Assembly: GCF_024266705.1 (NCBI RefSeq)
Contig: NZ_CP100756.1
Span: 682,001 to 746,000, forward strand
Reading direction: 5' to 3'
From: Natrinema gelatinilyticum
GTDB taxonomy: Archaea; Halobacteriota; Halobacteria; Halobacteriales; Natrialbaceae
Length of the DNA stretch: 64,000 bases
Shown here: in pieces, positions 38,506 through 46,748 of the stretch
Numbering within the stretch: the first letter of the stretch is position 1
How the letters are laid out: the number at the start of each line of letters is the position of its first letter
Translations under genes and position numbers: made by a program
The notes under the pieces: generated by a model
Databases searched by the model: none
Told to the model about the DNA's origin: nothing
What the model saw: only the letters and a program-made list of their open reading frames with translations

Positions 38506-39306
38506 CTATTCGCGGTACCGATTGAGCTGCTTTTTGAGCTGTTTCGCTGCCTGGCCGCTGGCCCTCGCGAACTCCTCACCGTCCTCCTCCCCAGCGAAGA
38601 TGATGCCACGCGAAGAGTTGATTAGTCCGACCCCGTCGGCCAGACCGTACTCGACGGCCGCCTCCGCGTCGCCACCTTGCGCTCCGATCCCGGGGACGAG
38701 GAAGGGGAGATCGGGTACCTGTTCGCGCAGTTCCTCGAGTTCCGCGGGCTGGGTCGCGCCGACTACGAGCCCGACGTTTTCGTTTTCGTTCCAGAGGTCC
38801 GCGAGGGCCGCGACCCGCTCGTAAACCGGTTCACCGGTCTCGAGTTCGAGGTCCTGAATGTCGGCCCCGCCCGGGTTTGAGGTCCGACACAGTACGAAGA
38901 CGCCGGCTTCCTCGTCCGCCAGGAACGGTTGCAAGGAGTCCCGCCCCATGTAGGGATTGACGGTGATGGCGTCGACGGTCTCGAGCATCTGTGCGTACTG
39001 CCGGGTCGTGTTCCCGATGTCGGCGCGCTTGGCGTCGAGCAAGACGGGCACGTCCTTGCCGTGAGCGTAAGCGATCGTTTCCTCGAGGGCGCGCCACCCG
39101 TCGGGATCCTCGTAGAAAGCTGCATTCGGCTTGAAAACGGCGGCGTGTTCGTGCGTCGCGTCGATGATTCGCCGGTTGAACGCCCACCGCGGCAGGTCGT
39201 ACTCCCGGAGGTGGTCGGGGATGCGAGACGGATCGGGATCGAGGCCGACGGAGACGACGCTGTCGACCGTTCGAATGCGGTCTTGCACGCAGTCGAAGAA
39301 GTTCAT
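38506..39306 (-). CDS. pyrF: Orotidine-5'-phosphate decarboxylase
   Basis: 266 residues. The catalytic segment VLLDAKRADIGNT (DxKxxDI type) is near residues 92-104; SVGLDPDPSRIPDHL at the start and LVPGIGAQGGDAEAAV near 195-210 are also typical of the longer type-2 PyrF. It makes UMP from OMP in pyrimidine synthesis. Solitary gene. Confidence 0.94.
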   Translation of the reverse strand: MNFFDCVQDRIRTVDSVVSVGLDPDPSRIPDHLREYDLPRWAFNRRIIDATHEHAAVFKPNAAFYEDPDGWRALEETIAYAHGKDVPVLLDAKRADIGNTTRQYAQMLETVDAITVNPYMGRDSLQPFLADEEAGVFVLCRTSNPGGADIQDLELETGEPVYERVAALADLWNENENVGLVVGATQPAELEELREQVPDLPFLVPGIGAQGGDAEAAVEYGLADGVGLINSSRGIIFAGEEDGEEFARASGQAAKQLKKQLNRYRE

Positions 39307-39519
39307 GCCGGACGTGGCTTCGCAACTGTCGAAAAGGTTGCTATACTGGCGGGCGGCGTTCGCCGGGTACTCGGTCGCGACCGCGATATAATTGCCAGAT
39401 GTCCGATACGGAGGGCCGAATCTGCCGTAAGTGGACGTTTGGCGTGAGAGTTGTGCGCACTCGCCGTTCCAAATATTTTAGACATCACTTACTTGCTCCG
39501 GATAGTGCATATTCAGGGC

Positions 39520-39795
39520 ATGAGGATTCGAGAGACCGAGACATCATTCTCGAGACGCCTTCGAGAACGGATTCGATCAACGTTACTGGGAACTGAACCG
39601 AGCGAGGTCGAGGAGACCAGTGACGGCCGTCCGACACCGGACACCGTCTCGGAGAAGGTCACGGATTCACTCGGAAATCTCTTTCAGTGCTCCCGATGCA
39701 GCGTCGTGTACATCGCAGTCGACAAACACACCTGTTCGGAGTGCGATCAGGAAGTCGAGCAAGTTCGGTCGACGTTGGCCTGCCAGCGCCGGTAG
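39520..39795 (+). CDS. Small zinc-finger protein (91 aa)
   Basis: The C-terminal half has FQCSRCSVVYIAVDKHTCSECDQEVEQV, a CxxC-CxxC zinc ribbon near residues 54-81. The N-terminal 45 residues are Arg/Glu-rich with a helical pattern. ATG 39520 is chosen; the frame is open to 39451 but upstream residues are less likely. Function unknown. Confidence 0.6.
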   Translation: MRIRETETSFSRRLRERIRSTLLGTEPSEVEETSDGRPTPDTVSEKVTDSLGNLFQCSRCSVVYIAVDKHTCSECDQEVEQVRSTLACQRR

Positions 39796-39841
39796 CTCAC
39801 CGGACGTCTTCTCCCGGTCGCGACGGCGGTTCTGGGGCTCC

Positions 39842-40261
39842 CTACGTTTCGAGCACCTCGATCAGATTCCCTTCAGGGTCGCGCAGGAACAGGATTCGGG
39901 TGCCGCTCTCGGTCGTTCGGGGGTCGCTGATCGTGGGCACGTCCTCGGGCAGGGAGACGTAGAACGCGTCGAGATCATCTACTGAGAGGCCGACGTGTGC
40001 TACCCCAGGCTGGTTTAGTGCCGTTGCTGGAGCGTCTCGCGCTTCGGGATCGTACTCGACGAGTTCGAGCCGAATACCGTCCGCCTCGAGGTGAGCGAAA
40101 TCGGCGCGTGCCTCCTCGACGCCGACGGCGTCGGCGAAGGCCTCGCCGCCAACGCTGAATCGATCGGCGACGGAAAGGTCGAGAACGTCCCGGTAGAACG
40201 CGAGCGTTGCCTCGAGATCGGTGACGGTAAGTCCGACGTGGTGTGCGCTGAGTGCGTTCAT
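39842..40261 (-). CDS. VOC family protein (glyoxalase-like)
   Basis: 139 residues. HHVGLTVTDLEATLAFYRDVLDL near 7-29 and VAHVGLSVDDLDAFYVSL near 88-105 form the paired beta-alpha-beta-beta-beta modules; metal ligands H and E are at FLRDPEGNLIEVLE. It could be a lactoylglutathione-lyase-like or dioxygenase-like enzyme. It lies about 5.5 kb from methylglyoxal synthase, not in an operon with it. Confidence 0.88.
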   Translation of the reverse strand: MNALSAHHVGLTVTDLEATLAFYRDVLDLSVADRFSVGGEAFADAVGVEEARADFAHLEADGIRLELVEYDPEARDAPATALNQPGVAHVGLSVDDLDAFYVSLPEDVPTISDPRTTESGTRILFLRDPEGNLIEVLET

Positions 40262-40512
40262 TCACTGGTCATCGAGGCCGCACCGAGGAAAAAACGTTCG
40301 TCTGTGCCCGCGCTTCGCCCGACGTCCCAGCGGACAGCCAGCGGTCAGCGTCTACCGATTTCGTCCGCGTTCGATCGCAGTCCGAGGGTTCCGACGCGAG
40401 CGATGGCGGGCGGTCTCGAGGCGGAACGGCGACAAACGCGCTCCGATCCGGTGGCAGTGGCCGTCGTCTGCGCACTGGCGCTTTTTGACCTGCGCGGTGT
40501 ACGAACGGTGCC

Positions 40513-41535
40513 ATGACCGACGACGAGACCGATCGGCAGGAGTACGAGGTGGTCGTGATCGGGGGCGGTCCGGCCGGACAGACGGCTGGACTGTACACCA
40601 CGCGACTCGGGCACGCGACGGCCGTCGTCGAACGCGGCGGCGGTCGCGCGGCGATGATGCAGGACGTCCACAACGTCCTCGGCATCACGGAAGAGACCAG
40701 CGGCAGCGAGTTCCTCGAGATCGGCCGTGAGCAACTCGAGTCCTACGGCTGCAACGTCGTCCGCGATTTCGTCTCGTCCGTTTCGGAGACGGACGACGGG
40801 CGGTACCGCGTTTGCGCCAGCGACGTCGATTACATCGCGGAGTCGGTGGTCCTCGCGACGGGCTTCGACGACGTCCGCCCCCAGCCGCCACTCCCGCGGA
40901 CCGGACGCGGGCTCCACTACTGTCTCCACTGTGACGCGTACATGTTCGTCGACGAACCGGTCTACGTGATGGGCCACAGCGATAGCGCGGCCACCGTCGC
41001 GGCGATCATGCTGAACTTCACCGACGACGTGGATTTGCTGACGCGCGGCGACGAGCCAACGTGGAGCGACGAAACGGCGGCGATGCTCGACAGTCACCCA
41101 ATCGGCGTGATCCGCGAGGACGTCGCGGGCGTCCGAAACGGCGACGACGGCTGGCTCGAGGCCCTGGAGTTCGCCGACGGGAGCGTTCGTGAGTACAGGG
41201 GCGGGTTCGCGATGTACGGGGCCGAGTACAACAACGGGCTGGCCGCCGACCTGGGCTGTGACATAAACGACGATGGGACGGTCTCTGTCGACGACCACGG
41301 GCGGACGAGCGTCGAGAACGTCTACGCGGTCGGCGATCTCACGCCGGGACACAATCAGGTCCCGGTCGCGCTCGGAGAGGGTTCGAAAGCCGGTATCGCG
41401 ATCCACTGGACCCTGCGGGAGTTCCCGCGCGAACTCGAGGAGACCGACACGACCGAGGCCGTCCGCGACGAGGAAGTGCCCGGGATTCCGGACGAATTGC
41501 TCGAGCAGGCCGTCTCCTTTCACACTTATGATTAG
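40513..41535 (+). CDS. NAD(P)/FAD-dependent oxidoreductase, thioredoxin-reductase-like
   Basis: 340 residues. FAD motif VVVIGGGPAGQTAGLYTTRLG at 13-33; redox pair CLHC at about 137-140, the TrxR CxxC position; the second FAD motif NVYAVGDLTPGHNQVPVALGEG near 271-292. The NAD(P) loop reads VMGHSDSAATVA instead of the usual GGGDSA pattern, so cofactor use may differ. Start supported by a short upstream gap to the VOC gene (divergent). Confidence 0.85.
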   Translation: MTDDETDRQEYEVVVIGGGPAGQTAGLYTTRLGHATAVVERGGGRAAMMQDVHNVLGITEETSGSEFLEIGREQLESYGCNVVRDFVSSVSETDDGRYRVCASDVDYIAESVVLATGFDDVRPQPPLPRTGRGLHYCLHCDAYMFVDEPVYVMGHSDSAATVAAIMLNFTDDVDLLTRGDEPTWSDETAAMLDSHPIGVIREDVAGVRNGDDGWLEALEFADGSVREYRGGFAMYGAEYNNGLAADLGCDINDDGTVSVDDHGRTSVENVYAVGDLTPGHNQVPVALGEGSKAGIAIHWTLREFPRELEETDTTEAVRDEEVPGIPDELLEQAVSFHTYD

Positions 41536-41633
41536 CAGGGACCGAGCCGAGGCGCGCAACCTGCGTCGGGTCGTGCGAGCCAAGTCAGCCGACGTGTCGT
41601 GTGACGTGCCGGGCAACCCGAGTGATCCCGTGA

Positions 41634-42725
41634 TCAGCCGTCGAGAAAATCGCTCGCGAGAACGGGGAAGACGTCGTGGGCGAAGTGAACCGCGAGGACG
41701 ACGACGATTGGCCCGAGGAACAGTCCGTACCAGCCGAACGCGAGAGTGCCGAGGAAATAGCCGAGGAGGACTAGCCCCATGTGGACGCCGCTACGTGCGG
41801 AGAGGAACGAGCGCGCAAAGAAGTCGGGGATCGTATCGACGACGACGAACGTGAGGACGAGAAACGCGACCGGATGCCAGAACGGCGTCGGCGTCGTCAC
41901 TGCGAGTCCGATCAGGATCAGCCCGTAGGGAACGTAGACGATTTTCATCCCGACGGCCGGGATCAGCGTCCCGATGCCGATGAGCAACGAGAGCAACACC
42001 GGCGTTCCGACGACGGGTCCGCCCGAGGCGAGCAGGTTGAGACCGTAGTACGTGACGGCGGCAACGGTAGCCGCGACCAGGATAACCGCGAGGTTGCTAA
42101 CGAACACCGTCTCGAGGTCGTCGTCGACGGTGGTCGCGTACTCGACGATTCCCTCTTGGCCGTCGATGCTGTCGTCGAACCACCGTCGTAACCTGTGATC
42201 GTCTCGCAGGAGGTAAAAGAGGATCGTGAGCATGAGGAAGAATCGAGCGAGGACCGAGAAGACGAAGCCGGCGGCAGCGGCCACCTGCGGGATCGTACTC
42301 GACAGTCCCTGACGGAGGACGGTCGCGACCGAGCCGCCGGAGCCAGATCGCAGCGATTCGATCAATTGGCCGATATTTCTTTCGCGGGCCAGTCGCAGGT
42401 ACGGCTGGAAGAGCGACCGATACGCTCCGAGGTCGCTCGCGGCGAGAAACTGATTGAGTTCCTGGAGGGCGACGAACCCGGCGTACGCGATGACGGCGAC
42501 CATGGGAATAACGGCGAACAGGATCGTCGCTGTCGCCGTTACGTTCGGATGATCTATGTACTGATCGAGCCAGCGGTACAGCGGCCGCGTCGCGTAATAG
42601 ACGAAGATCGCGAAGAGCAGCGTTCCGATGTATCGGAAGAGGGCGAGTGAGATCAGCGCTGCGAGTATCAGACCGAGTACGACCCAGACGAGGCGCGTAC
42701 CATCAGGCCTGCGGAAACCGTCCAT
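41634..42725 (-). CDS. AI-2E family permease (PerM-like)
   Basis: 363 residues and about eight hydrophobic segments, with the long soluble-amphipathic stretch DLGAYRSLFQPYLRLARERNI and the C-terminal GVHMGLVLLGYFLGTLAFGWYGLFLGP typical of the AI-2E/PerM family. Family members include AI-2 exporters and Na+/H+ antiporters, so the substrate cannot be stated. Confidence 0.88.
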   Translation of the reverse strand: MDGFRRPDGTRLVWVVLGLILAALISLALFRYIGTLLFAIFVYYATRPLYRWLDQYIDHPNVTATATILFAVIPMVAVIAYAGFVALQELNQFLAASDLGAYRSLFQPYLRLARERNIGQLIESLRSGSGGSVATVLRQGLSSTIPQVAAAAGFVFSVLARFFLMLTILFYLLRDDHRLRRWFDDSIDGQEGIVEYATTVDDDLETVFVSNLAVILVAATVAAVTYYGLNLLASGGPVVGTPVLLSLLIGIGTLIPAVGMKIVYVPYGLILIGLAVTTPTPFWHPVAFLVLTFVVVDTIPDFFARSFLSARSGVHMGLVLLGYFLGTLAFGWYGLFLGPIVVVLAVHFAHDVFPVLASDFLDG

Positions 42726-43120
42726 ACTTCCTTCGATGGTTCTGAGGAGGAAAAGTGCCCGTCTTGAGAACTAATGCGATGGTCGGCGCGTGACAGACAC
42801 GTCGTACTGACGGCCACGGCGGGAGTCACCGACTGTGCGGCGTCGGTGGCCTCGATCGGATTCGGGAGCCAGTAGAGTGTGGCCTCAGTATCGTCCTGAT
42901 GGACGGTCCTGACGGTGTGGCCGTTGACAGTGACGACGAAACCGGCTTCGGAGAGAGACGTCGCAATCTCGAGTGTGGTCGCGGCCCGACAGTACTTGGG
43001 GAGGTACGTTTCTCGAGCCCCCTCACTCGTCCGGAGGGCAATTTCGTACGTATCGGCCGCCCATCGTTCGACGTCGATGTCGACGACGGTCTGGCGGGGA
43101 TGGACGACCGTGGCGTTCAT
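42668..43120 (-). CDS. Hypothetical protein, C-terminal part doubtful
   Basis: The first 95 or so residues (from MNATVVHPRQTVVDIDVERW to about PNPIEATDAAQ) have a coding-like codon pattern and ordered alpha/beta composition. The remainder, which overlaps the AI-2E gene by 58 bases, is Ser-rich and looks like read-through in the wrong frame. A frameshift near the end, or an incorrect stop, would explain it. No family is recognised. Confidence 0.45.
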   Translation of the reverse strand: MNATVVHPRQTVVDIDVERWAADTYEIALRTSEGARETYLPKYCRAATTLEIATSLSEAGFVVTVNGHTVRTVHQDDTEATLYWLPNPIEATDAAQSVTPAVAVSTTCLSRADHRISSQDGHFSSSEPSKEVWTVSAGLMVRASSGSYSV

Positions 43121-43312
43121 CGTGGTCGTTCACGTCTCGCCGGTCGCGACGACGTGAAGCCAACCGGCGTTTTCGCGGGGGCCATCGTCGCACGTGGGGC
43201 CCCTACTGGTGTAGCTCAGGGGCGGACTCGAGGCGTCTGCGGTGGACTGCTGAGCGGTCGACGTGAGCACACCGCCGACACACCCTCAATCACCAGACCA
43301 ACGATGAAACCG
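43121..43312. other. Intergenic flank of the IS5-family element
   Basis: 192 bases between the hypothetical gene start and the insertion target site. No supported gene. A tRNA-like word TAGCTCAGG occurs but no cloverleaf forms. Confidence 0.35.
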
Positions 43313-44256
43313 AATATTAGTGCTTTATTGAAAACGACAGACGGTGTCGGGACTGTTCCGTAATAATTTGAGAGAACGAGGTCGAGAAGCCGATTATGGC
43401 AGTCGCACTCCTCGACCTCGTTGAGAAGGCACTACGTGTAGCAAAACAAGCTTTGGGGAATCACGCGGGGAAGCCCGAGTCAGGCGGGCTTCCCCGCGAA
43501 GCACACATCGTTGCTCATTGTATTCGGAAGAAGGCCACACGTTCACCGAACTCGTTGATCGGCTCGGGCTTATGCCAGATATCTGCGAGCGACTTGGCAT
43601 TCACCCAGATGCATTGCCTGACCCAACGACGTTCTACCACTCGCTTGACCGATACGCGATGTACGTCTGGCGGGCGTTGCTGCGCGCTTCCGCGCAGCAA
43701 CTCCGCCACTCCGGCCACGTCGCTCTCGACAGTACGTTCTTCGAACGGAAGCAAGCCTCACAGTACTACCCGCAGCGACAGGGTCGAGCGGTGAAGACGA
43801 TCAAAGCGACGACACTCACCGATACAGAGTCGCTGGCGGTGCTGGACGTGCATTGTTGTATCGAGCGTGAACATGACACGAAGGCTGGCCCGCGGGTCGT
43901 CCGCCGGAACGCGGACGACCTGCGGGCCGTAGTCGCCGATAACGGATTTCAGGACTGGCACACCGAGTACGAGTTGTCTGGGTACAATCTCGAATACCTC
44001 GTTCATCACCGTGGATCGACGCCGATGGCTGCTGCGTACAACGCACTCAATCAGGAGAACGGGTACACGCAACGCTGGATGGCAGAAACGTCTTACTCAA
44101 CCACGAAGCGAACGCAAAACTCCGCCTTGCGTTCGCGGTTCTGGTACCGACAGTTCCGTGAAATTGTCCTCATGTTCGCTCTTCACAACATCAAGAAGAT
44201 GGCTGAGAAGCTATGATCGTGCTGCCGTACCGCATTTTCAATAGAGCAAATATTAG
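43313..44256. mobile_element. IS5-family element (ISH1-like) with target duplication
   Basis: The element proper spans 43321-44248. Terminal inverted repeats are TGCTTTATTGAAAA at the left and the complement of TTTTCAATAGAGCA (44235-44248) at the right, 14 bp with one mismatch. The flanks are a perfect 8-bp direct repeat AATATTAG at 43313-43320 and 44249-44256. An 8-bp duplication is the mark of the ISH1 subgroup of IS5. Length about 0.93 kb. Confidence 0.88.
43396..44216 (+). pseudogene. IS5-family transposase, frameshifted
   Basis: The N-terminus (MAVALLDLVEKALRVAKQAL, then GGLPREAHIVAHC) is in one frame; the rest, from YSEEGHTFTELVDRLG to the end KKMAEKL, is in another. The frames meet near 43517, where one base appears to be missing, so no full-length protein is made without a shift. 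The DDE parts are VALDSTFF (D), VVADNGFQDW (D) and the terminal YSTTKRTQNSALRSRFWYRQF (E/R region). The genomic copy is probably inactive in its own right. Confidence 0.85.
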
Positions 44257-44384
44257 GGATCTGGAGGACGAAAGGAGATCCATTGCCACTACATGACAGC
44301 TCTATTAGACAAGTGTGCACTTTCTCGTGACGAACGCTCGCGACGCGGGCCTCACCCACCTGGGGCCACGATCACGGTTTAGCT
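44257..44384. other. Gap between the IS5 element and the reRNA-like remnants
   Basis: 128 bases, no gene. The sequence next to the right end of the minus-strand reRNA-like structure (from 44384 leftwards) would be its guide position. Confidence 0.3.
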
Positions 44385-44432
44385 GTAATTGAGGGCGCTA
44401 AGCCCCCTTCTGCTCACGGCGACGCCGTTCGC
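44385..44432 (-). ncRNA. reRNA-like right end on minus strand (weak)
   Basis: Read on the minus strand: GCGA, a hairpin ACGGC-GTC-GCCGT, then GAGCAGAAGG, a C/G-rich segment and a terminal ATTAC. The order resembles the right ends at 44806 and 51710 (GCGA-hairpin-GAGCG-outer stem-TTTAC). It is less complete, so a chance resemblance or old remnant is possible. Function as guide RNA is inferred only. Confidence 0.35.
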
Positions 44433-44805
44433 ATGGTCAGCGGGACCGACGGTCCCGCGCTATCCGCAGCGAGCGAAGCGAGCAGGGAGGGGAGACAGCG
44501 CCCGCACGTCTTGGTTTCGTGTGAATCGGCACCCTTATTATCCCTTCGATCGAAGGTGGTATTAAGATGCTCACCACGCTTCCGGCGGTGTTCAAACGCG
44601 ACAACAAGCGTGCATCGTCGGTTGTGGCCGAGTGTCGAACCGGTAGGAGTGGGACACTCCGAACCACCTGTCAAGGGAAGCCGCCTGTGGAGTCTGGAAC
44701 CGTCCGCAGAACGCCGTTTGGCGTTCTGCCGGGCCGCACGAGACGCTCCGCGTCTTGTGGACGCTGTGGGGACGTTCCCTGCACGTTCCGACACCGAAGC
44801 AGGAA
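44433..44805. mobile_element. Decayed IS1341/IS605-type sequence
   Basis: The plus-strand frame ending at 44861 reads like a worn TnpB C-terminus (PARSDTEAGSPVRN before the structured right end). No RuvC motifs or zinc ribbon remain. The stretch lies between two outward-pointing right-end structures. I treat it as remnant of one or two IS1341-type elements. Confidence 0.4.
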
Positions 44806-44886
44806 GCCCTGTCCGTAACAAGCGAGGGCTGGGTAAGCCCGAGCGCGGTAGGGCAGGGTAGTTCACTGGCCCGCACTCGTCTGGCC
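44806..44886 (+). ncRNA. Orphan TnpB reRNA-like scaffold with guide position
   Basis: Stem CCCTGTCC (44807-44814) pairs with GGGCAGGG (44851-44858); an inner hairpin GGGCT-GGGTA-AGCCC lies between AGCGA and GAGCG; the end is TTCAC at 44862-44866. The same architecture with compensatory changes follows the intact tnpB at 51710. By analogy with TnpB omega/reRNAs, about 20 bases from 44867 would be the guide. There is no intact tnpB beside it. The SDR ATG is at 44890. Confidence 0.5.
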
Positions 44887-44889
44887 GGT

Positions 44890-45597
44890 ATGACACGAAC
44901 TGTCGTCATTGCAGGCGTCGGTCCTGGACTCGGAGCATCGATCGCGCGAACATTCGTCGCCGAGGGGTGTCGCGTAGGACTGTTCGCCCGCTCGGAGGAC
45001 TACCTCGAGGAACTGGCAACCGAACTGGGCGACGACGCGCTTGCGGTTCCGACGGACGTCACCGATCCCGATCAGGTAGCGGCGGGATTTCGCGAGGTTC
45101 GAGACACGTTCGGTCCCGTCGATGTCCTCGTCAACCACGCGAGCGGTGGCGCGTGGTCTGGCCTTCGGGACATTACGCCCGACGAGTTCGAACGAGCGTG
45201 GCGCGTCGGGGCCTACGGTGGGCTCTTGTGTTCGCAAGCGGCCGTCGACGACATGCTCGCGGACGACGGCGACGGCGGGACGATCATCTTCACCGGTGCG
45301 ACGTCGTCGGTTCGCGGCCGCGGCGGTGCGCTGGGCTTTAGTGGGGCTAAGTTTGCCGTTCGGGGGATGGCCGAGTCCATGGCCAGGGAGCTCGGTCCGG
45401 ACGGGATTCACGTCGCCCACGTCGTCATCGACGGCCAGATCGAGACACCGTCGGTTCGCGAGGCCCACCCCAACCGCGACAGTGAGGAGTACCTCGATCC
45501 GGACGCCATCGCCGACACGTACTGGCATCTCGTCACGCAGGACCGATCCGCGTGGACGCTCGAGGCGGACGTCCGGCCGTACGTCGAAGAGTTCTGA
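44890..45597 (+). CDS. SDR family oxidoreductase
   Basis: 235 residues. Cofactor loop VVIAGVGPGLGASIARTFVAEG at 5-26, VNHASGG near 82-88 (NNAG variant), and a catalytic region FTGATSSVRGRGGALGFSGAKFAV with Ser-x-Lys near 130-155; the usual Tyr is replaced by Phe in GFSGAK, which deserves notice. ATG 44890 lies 3 bases beyond the likely guide of the orphan reRNA. The upstream frame is IS remnant. Confidence 0.85.
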   Translation: MTRTVVIAGVGPGLGASIARTFVAEGCRVGLFARSEDYLEELATELGDDALAVPTDVTDPDQVAAGFREVRDTFGPVDVLVNHASGGAWSGLRDITPDEFERAWRVGAYGGLLCSQAAVDDMLADDGDGGTIIFTGATSSVRGRGGALGFSGAKFAVRGMAESMARELGPDGIHVAHVVIDGQIETPSVREAHPNRDSEEYLDPDAIADTYWHLVTQDRSAWTLEADVRPYVEEF

Positions 45598-45740
45598 CCG
45601 CTTGGTGAGACGTCTGGTCCGTCGGGTTCTCTCCGACAGACCGCGGCTCACCCGAAGCGACGAGCGCCGGCGACCGCCGTTCGGGACCAGACCGATCGGA
45701 CGGACGAGGACTTACTTTTCTCGAGGGGGAGTAGTCAATT

Positions 45741-46109
45741 ATGACTCGTATCGCGTTGATCGCCCACGACGAGAAGAAACCGGACCTCATCGAATTCGCA
45801 CGAACACACGAACGGCAACTGCGGGAATACGAACTGGTCGCGACCGGAACCACCGGAAAACGACTGCTCGAGGGAACGGACCTCGAGATCGAACGTAAGG
45901 AGTCCGGCCCACTCGGCGGGGATCTGATGATCGGCGCGGAGGTTGCAGCGGGAGCCCTCGACGGAATCGTCTTCCTCCGAGACCCGCTTCGGGCCCAGCC
46001 ACACGAGCCCGACATCTCGGCGCTGCTTCGGATCTGCGACGTTCACGATACGGCGCTCGCGACGAATCTCGCCTCCGCGACGTTCCTCATCGAGGGGTTC
46101 GCCGAGTGA
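45741..46109 (+). CDS. mgsA: Methylglyoxal synthase
   Basis: 122 residues. [32 protein letters not shown] near 33-44, the catalytic [15 protein letters not shown] near 55-69 and [23 protein letters not shown] near 77-99 are conserved. It converts dihydroxyacetone phosphate to methylglyoxal. It lies 106 bases upstream of the antiporter regulator and channel genes. Confidence 0.93.
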   Translation: MTRIALIAHDEKKPDLIEFARTHERQLREYELVATGTTGKRLLEGTDLEIERKESGPLGGDLMIGAEVAAGALDGIVFLRDPLRAQPHEPDISALLRICDVHDTALATNLASATFLIEGFAE

Positions 46110-46185
46110 ACCCCATCAGCCGAATTGTCCCTGCACTCGAGCGAAGATAAGCGAACTAGCCCACACCGGCCGAAGGGGCAGGCCG

Positions 46186-46193
46186 TTTAATAG
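46186..46193 (+). promoter_or_regulatory. TATA-like box before khtT-like gene
   Basis: TTTAATAG lies about 27-30 bases before the ATG at 46216, arguing for an own promoter separate from mgsA. Confidence 0.45.
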
Positions 46194-46215
46194 GGCGCGC
46201 TGCTCTTTCTGTCGT

Positions 46216-46713
46216 ATGACCATATACGAGAGCGACCTCCCCGGCGTGGGAAAGAAGTTCGAGGTCGAACTCGAGGACGGCAAACGCCTCGTCATCGTGA
46301 CCCACAACACCGGGAAACGGGAGGTATTCCTGAAGCCGAACGCGGATGCTGACGGCGACAAGTTGTTCGACCTGTCGGATCGACTGGCCCGAACAGTCGG
46401 CACGATCCTCGAGGGCGCGTACTTTCAGCCGGTGCAGACCGAACAGGTGGAAACCATGCTCGGCGACGAGACGTACCTCGAGTGGTACGGCGTCACGGAC
46501 GAATCTGATTTCGCGGGCCAGAGACTCGCAGAAGCGAATATCCGCGAGCGAACCGGCGTCTCTATCGTCGCCATTCAGCGCGACGACGAACTGATCTCGC
46601 CGCCGACTCCGGAGACCGTCATCGAAGTCGGCGACACGCTGGTCGTAATCGGCGACCGCGAGGACTGCGCCGAGTTCGAGGAGTTGCTCGGTGACGGATA
46701 CGTGGGAGAGTGA
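46216..46713 (+). CDS. Cation:proton antiporter regulatory subunit (KhtT-like, TrkA-C)
   Basis: 165 residues from MTIYESDLPGVGKKFEVEL. The C-terminal RCK/TrkA-C domain (about 78-160) includes LAEANIRERTGVSIVAIQRDDELISPPTPETVIEVGDTLVVIGDRED. This is the two-part layout of KhtT. It starts ahead of the membrane antiporter gene by 35 bases and would gate it. Confidence 0.88.
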   Translation: MTIYESDLPGVGKKFEVELEDGKRLVIVTHNTGKREVFLKPNADADGDKLFDLSDRLARTVGTILEGAYFQPVQTEQVETMLGDETYLEWYGVTDESDFAGQRLAEANIRERTGVSIVAIQRDDELISPPTPETVIEVGDTLVVIGDREDCAEFEELLGDGYVGE

Positions 46714-46748
46714 TCCGAACGGATGCGCTATTCACAGGGTGAAGGCTA

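Noticed and set aside
43197..43265. Possible tRNA (TAGCTCAGG near 43213)
   Set aside because: No acceptor or anticodon stem can be formed around it.
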